DNA of 9,897 nt from JAKOUL01 sp035378845 (GTDB lineage: Bacteria > Dictyoglomota > Dictyoglomia > Dictyoglomales > Dictyoglomaceae). Below, in pieces: positions 7,276 through 9,897 of this stretch; the first letter of the stretch is position 1; the number at the start of each line of letters is the position of its first letter. The stretch covers positions 1-9,897 of the forward strand of contig DAOSUP010000032.1 of the NCBI GenBank assembly GCA_035378845.1, given 5' to 3'. The notes beneath the pieces were generated by a model, which saw only the letters and a program-made list of their open reading frames with translations, was not told where the DNA came from and made no database searches. The position numbers and the translations under genes were made by a program.

Positions 7276-8523
7276 ATGCAGGGGAGATCAAATTATTTTA
7301 AGGTTTTCCTCTTAGGATTTGGATTTTTGTCTATCTCCCTTCTCTGGTCTATTTATAATACAGATATTCCTATAATTCTTCAGGAAACCTATAAGATTTC
7401 AAGTTTTGCAGTGGGATGGATCATGAATTTGGATAACATCCTTGCTATTATTATTATTCCTATTATTGGAGCTCTTTCTGATAGGACATGGACAAAAATA
7501 GGACGTAGAATGCCATATATTATAACTTCACTTCCCATAAGTGCAATTCTTTTCTGCTTAATTCCATGGATTCCTCTTCTTATGGGAGTAAATATTCCTT
7601 CTCTTTTTCTCTTAATTTTTGTTATATTTCTTATGAATATAACTCAGGCTATTGGAAGGTCTCCTGTTATAGCTCTTATGCCTGATATCGTATCTCCAGA
7701 GAATAGGTCTCCTGCAAATGGCATAATAAACTTTATGGGAGGATTAGGAGCTCTTATAGCCTTTTTCTTTGTGGGAAGGCTCTCTTCTACTGATAGAACC
7801 TTAGGATTTTTAATTGTAGGAATAGTTCAGATAATTGCTGTTATTATTCTTTTTTTAACGATAAGGGAGAAGAGAGACTCCTTAGTACCTGTTTCCCAAA
7901 AGCAAACTTCCTGGTCTAATTCCTTTAAATATCTTATGAGAGTAAGAGACAAAAGCTTAATATTTTTACTACTTGCTATATTTTTCTGGTTTGTGGGATT
8001 TAATACAATAGAAACCTTTTATACAGTCTATATGGCTATGGAATCTGGACTTTTACCCTCTCAAGGGGAGAGTATAGCAAAATTTAATTTAGGAATATTA
8101 GCCTTGTCTTTTATGGTTATGTCCATCCCATCAGGTGTTCTTGCAAAAAGAATTGGGAGAAAAAGGACAGTAATTATAGGTATTTTAGGGATTATAGGTA
8201 TGTTTATAGGTTTAATGATTACAAAAGACCTTTCTGTTATTAGTATACTTTTTCTTATTGGGGGTATTTCCTGGGCATTAATAAATATAAATGCTCTTCC
8301 TATGGTGCTTGATCTTGGCTCTTTAGAGATGCAAGGTACCTTTACTGGTATGTATTACTTAGCATCTCAATCTGCAAGTATTATAGCTCCGCCTCTTACT
8401 GGTTTTTTAGCAGACCTTTTACATACACGTTTTATTATCTTCCCTTTAGGAGGAATATTCTCTATTCTTGCTCTCCTAATGATTTTACAAGTAAAAGATT
8501 TAGAAATGGATGTAAGAGGATAA
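7276..8523 (+). CDS. MFS transporter, SLC45/GPH sugar-symporter-like
   Basis: This 415-residue protein is very hydrophobic, with about 12 predicted membrane helices in two halves joined by a charged central loop (near 197-217, REKRDSLVPVSQKQ). The loop after helix 2 carries GALSDRTWTKIGRRMPY (65-81), the form of the MFS motif typical of sucrose/glycoside symporters (GxxSDRxxxxxGRRxPY). The related second-half motif is LAKRIGRKRTV (289-299). ALMPDIVSPENRSPANG (133-149) is another block typical of the group. It would sit in the cytoplasmic membrane and carry a sugar or glycoside with a cation; the true substrate is unknown. The GDPD gene starts 3 bases after its stop, so the two are co-transcribed. 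That pairing allows the idea that a glycerol- or sugar-phosphodiester, or its breakdown product, is transported (inference). Confidence 0.88.
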   Translation: MQGRSNYFKVFLLGFGFLSISLLWSIYNTDIPIILQETYKISSFAVGWIMNLDNILAIIIIPIIGALSDRTWTKIGRRMPYIITSLPISAILFCLIPWIPLLMGVNIPSLFLLIFVIFLMNITQAIGRSPVIALMPDIVSPENRSPANGIINFMGGLGALIAFFFVGRLSSTDRTLGFLIVGIVQIIAVIILFLTIREKRDSLVPVSQKQTSWSNSFKYLMRVRDKSLIFLLLAIFFWFVGFNTIETFYTVYMAMESGLLPSQGESIAKFNLGILALSFMVMSIPSGVLAKRIGRKRTVIIGILGIIGMFIGLMITKDLSVISILFLIGGISWALININALPMVLDLGSLEMQGTFTGMYYLASQSASIIAPPLTGFLADLLHTRFIIFPLGGIFSILALLMILQVKDLEMDVRG

Positions 8524-8526
8524 ATT

Positions 8527-9498
8527 ATGCTTGTATTAGGACATAGAGGATGTGCTTGCTCTCCTGAAAATACTATGAAGGCTTTTAAACAGGCTTTGGA
8601 TTTTGGCGCTGATGGGATTGAAATTGATGTACAGAAAACCTTGGATAATGTCTTGGTAATATCTCATGATGAAAACCTAAAAAGGCTCACAGGTATGGAT
8701 TTAAATATTAGAAAAGTTAATTTTCAAAAGTTGAAAGGTATAAGAATCCAAGGGGAAGAAGTTCCAAAACTTGGGAATGTACTTGAATTTATTAGGGATA
8801 GTGATAAATTTATAGATATTGAAGTTAAAAATGCTAAAGATTTTAAAGAGGTATATAATTTAGTAAAGGATTTGAGAATAAAAGACTATGTGATCTCATC
8901 ATTTTGGCATAGAGATCTTTTTGGACTTAAATTGCTTTATGAGGATGTTAAGATTGGTTTTCTTTATGTCCATGAGCCCAGGGCTATAGAGTTAGAGATG
9001 TATTTTAAAGATGTGGATTTTTTAAAGCCAAATTATTTTTATGTGACTGATGAATATAAGACCTATTTTAGAGCTACAATTCCTTGGACAGTAAATGATA
9101 TAGAGAAGGCGGTTTATTTTAAAGAGAGGGATACCTTTGGTATTATTACCGATTTCCCTGATAAAATAATAGAAGTATTAAAAGGAGGTAGTAATAATAT
9201 GATTAATCCTTATCTTTCATATTTTCTACAGATGATAGATAAAGAGACGATTCAAAAAGGTGATAATAATATAAGCTTTGATGTGGTAAATTACATAATG
9301 CCTATTAATATTGAAGAGATAAATGTTGAAGGCGGGGAAGTAAATATAGGTAGAGAACTACCATTCCTATGGAATATAGGAGAGAGACTAAAATTTGAAT
9401 TGAAATTACAAGGAGAAAATCCAAAGATTAATATAAGAGTCAGAGAAGTTGGAGATGTCTCCTTTACATTAAAGGATATTCAAAGCTCTCTAATTTAG
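8527..9498 (+). CDS. Glycerophosphodiester phosphodiesterase with a C-terminal extension of unknown function
   Basis: GDPDs hydrolyse glycerophosphodiesters to glycerol 3-phosphate and an alcohol, using a divalent metal. Residues 1-219 contain the whole domain: HRG (6-8), ENT (14-16), EIDV (32-35), SHDE (46-49), EVK (99-101), WTVN (187-190) and GIITDFPD (205-212). The likely catalytic and metal residues His6, Arg7, Glu32, Asp34, His47 and Glu99 are all present. The absence of a signal peptide suggests a cytoplasmic enzyme. A typical GDPD ends soon after the ITDFPD strand; this frame runs on for about 100 residues of unrecognised, beta-rich sequence. The junction (KGGSNNM, 219-225) encodes a perfect SD plus ATG, and three stop codons lie one frame away, so this may be two genes joined by a one-base change. 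The start has only a weak AGAGGA (8515-8520) and depends on translation from the MFS gene 3 bases upstream. Confidence 0.85.
   Translation: MLVLGHRGCACSPENTMKAFKQALDFGADGIEIDVQKTLDNVLVISHDENLKRLTGMDLNIRKVNFQKLKGIRIQGEEVPKLGNVLEFIRDSDKFIDIEVKNAKDFKEVYNLVKDLRIKDYVISSFWHRDLFGLKLLYEDVKIGFLYVHEPRAIELEMYFKDVDFLKPNYFYVTDEYKTYFRATIPWTVNDIEKAVYFKERDTFGIITDFPDKIIEVLKGGSNNMINPYLSYFLQMIDKETIQKGDNNISFDVVNYIMPINIEEINVEGGEVNIGRELPFLWNIGERLKFELKLQGENPKINIRVREVGDVSFTLKDIQSSLI
9181..9189 (+). promoter_or_regulatory. Internal Shine-Dalgarno site within the GDPD frame
   Basis: AAAGGAGGT is a 9-base match to the anti-SD of 16S rRNA, the best in the window. It is placed 9 bases before an in-frame ATG at 9199. Within the long frame it reads as Lys-Gly-Gly. 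Its quality and spacing argue for real initiation at 9199. Confidence 0.65.
9199..9498 (+). CDS. Probable separate 99-residue protein nested in frame at the GDPD 3' end
   Basis: Starting at the ATG with the best SD in the window, this gives 99 residues beginning MINPYLSYFLQM, with alternating hydrophobic and charged residues suggestive of beta strands and no Cys. I do not recognise the family. No membrane helix or signal peptide is evident. If it is translated independently it would be the third gene of the MFS-GDPD operon. If not, it is the C-terminal domain of a fused GDPD. Stops TAG-TAA-TAA at 9189-9197 in the next frame show where GDPD would end if the frames differed by one base. The stop at 9496-9498 is 4 bases from the end of the convergent glycosylase gene. 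Confidence 0.5.
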   Translation: MINPYLSYFLQMIDKETIQKGDNNISFDVVNYIMPINIEEINVEGGEVNIGRELPFLWNIGERLKFELKLQGENPKINIRVREVGDVSFTLKDIQSSLI

Positions 9499-9502
9499 TC
9501 TA

Positions 9503-9897
9503 TTATTTTTCTACAACTCCTTTTAATAGAAACCAGATATATAGATCGGTCTCTCCGGGAGCTTTCCCTAATAAATCGGAAAGCTTTGTGAACTCTTCTT
9601 CTATCTTTTCATAATTTTTTTGAGTCCATCCCTTAGGAATTTCTTCTATAATCTTCTCATCAAAAAGAAATTTAAGAATATGTTTATCTAATATTGCTAC
9701 ATCAAGTTTTCCACTATTCCTCAAAAAATGACTTCCTTCCTTCCATCCAATCCCCTTTGCTTCTTTTACAAGAATTTTCCTTGCTTCTTTTGAGGGTAAA
9801 GATATTATCTCTCGTAATCTTCCTATCAATTTTCTATCTTCTACTATAAATTCTGCTCTTTTTTTTGGATATCTGTGTTTTGTTTCCGAGAGCTTTT
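9503..9897 (-). CDS. ogg: 8-oxoguanine DNA glycosylase/AP lyase, Ogg2 type, 5'-truncated by the window edge
   Basis: The frame is open to the right edge, so the in-frame TTG at 9829 is not the start. Upstream it reads TKHRYPKKRAEFIVEDRKL, a family block. About 131 C-terminal residues are present of a usual ~210. Ogg2 proteins remove 8-oxoguanine from DNA and cut the abasic site. The helix-hairpin-helix with the catalytic lysine is visible as GIGWKEGSHFLRN (codons near 9754-9716, Lys at 9740-9742). Eighteen residues later comes the catalytic Asp in AILDKHIL (9686-9688). This matches the Lys/Asp spacing of the Methanocaldococcus enzyme (Lys129/Asp147, from memory). The protein ends in a short tail after WFLLKG. 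This type is known mainly from archaea and some thermophilic bacteria such as Thermotoga. The gene converges on the GDPD frame with a 4-base gap and no clear terminator. Confidence 0.88.
   Translation of the reverse strand, partial: KLSETKHRYPKKRAEFIVEDRKLIGRLREIISLPSKEARKILVKEAKGIGWKEGSHFLRNSGKLDVAILDKHILKFLFDEKIIEEIPKGWTQKNYEKIEEEFTKLSDLLGKAPGETDLYIWFLLKGVVEK

Noticed and set aside
9500..9529. CTATTA/TAATAG inverted repeat between GDPD and ogg ends
   Set aside because: Six A/T-rich pairs with an 18-base loop and no T-tract are too weak to call a terminator.
9827..9829. TTG start for the glycosylase
   Set aside because: The upstream in-frame sequence to the window edge encodes a typical Ogg2 block, so the gene continues beyond the window.
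1..9897. CRISPR array, tRNA, insertion sequence or phage genes
   Set aside because: No regularly spaced repeats, cloverleaf sequences, transposase motifs or terminal inverted repeats were seen on either strand.

Overview
The window is AT-rich and gene-dense, and the proteins are rich in Lys, Glu and Ile with Arg written almost entirely as AGA/AGG. Shine-Dalgarno (SD) sites are strong. This composition, together with a UxaE-type epimerase and an archaeal-type 8-oxoguanine glycosylase, points to an anaerobic thermophilic bacterium. Dictyoglomus is my best guess and Thermotogae-like lineages are the main alternative. The assignment rests on gene content and composition, not on a database match.

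Region 1 (1-5701, + strand) is a tightly packed sugar-acid operon that starts before the window. In order it holds the 3' part of tagaturonate epimerase (uxaE), a D-2-hydroxyacid dehydrogenase, an FGGY gluconate-type kinase, 6-phosphogluconate dehydrogenase (gnd) and an SDR-type fructuronate reductase (uxuB). UxaE and UxuB form the tagaturonate to fructuronate to mannonate segment of hexuronate catabolism. The kinase and Gnd form gluconate to 6-phosphogluconate to ribulose 5-phosphate. The hydroxyacid dehydrogenase may feed the second branch, for example from a ketogluconate; that is inference. Uronate isomerase, mannonate dehydratase, KDG kinase/aldolase and a regulator are not in view. A clear intrinsic terminator (5719-5757) closes the operon.

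Region 2 (5745-9498) has a divergent pair around an 88-bp promoter region. To the left (- strand) is a CehA/McbA-like PHP metallohydrolase. To the right (+ strand) are a 12-helix MFS transporter of sugar-symporter type and a glycerophosphodiester phosphodiesterase (GDPD) starting 3 bases later. A role of this group in uptake and hydrolysis of a phosphodiester or glycoside is inference.

The GDPD frame continues into an unrecognised 99-residue C-terminal segment. At the junction lie a near-perfect SD, an ATG in frame, and three consecutive stop codons one frame away. This is the most unusual structure in the window: two genes joined by a one-base difference, by slippage, or by a sequence error.

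Region 3 (9503-9897, - strand) is the C-terminal part of an Ogg2-type 8-oxoguanine DNA glycosylase/AP lyase that runs off the right edge.

No tRNA, rRNA, CRISPR array, insertion sequence or long repeat was seen, and no gene-free stretch exceeds 90 bases.
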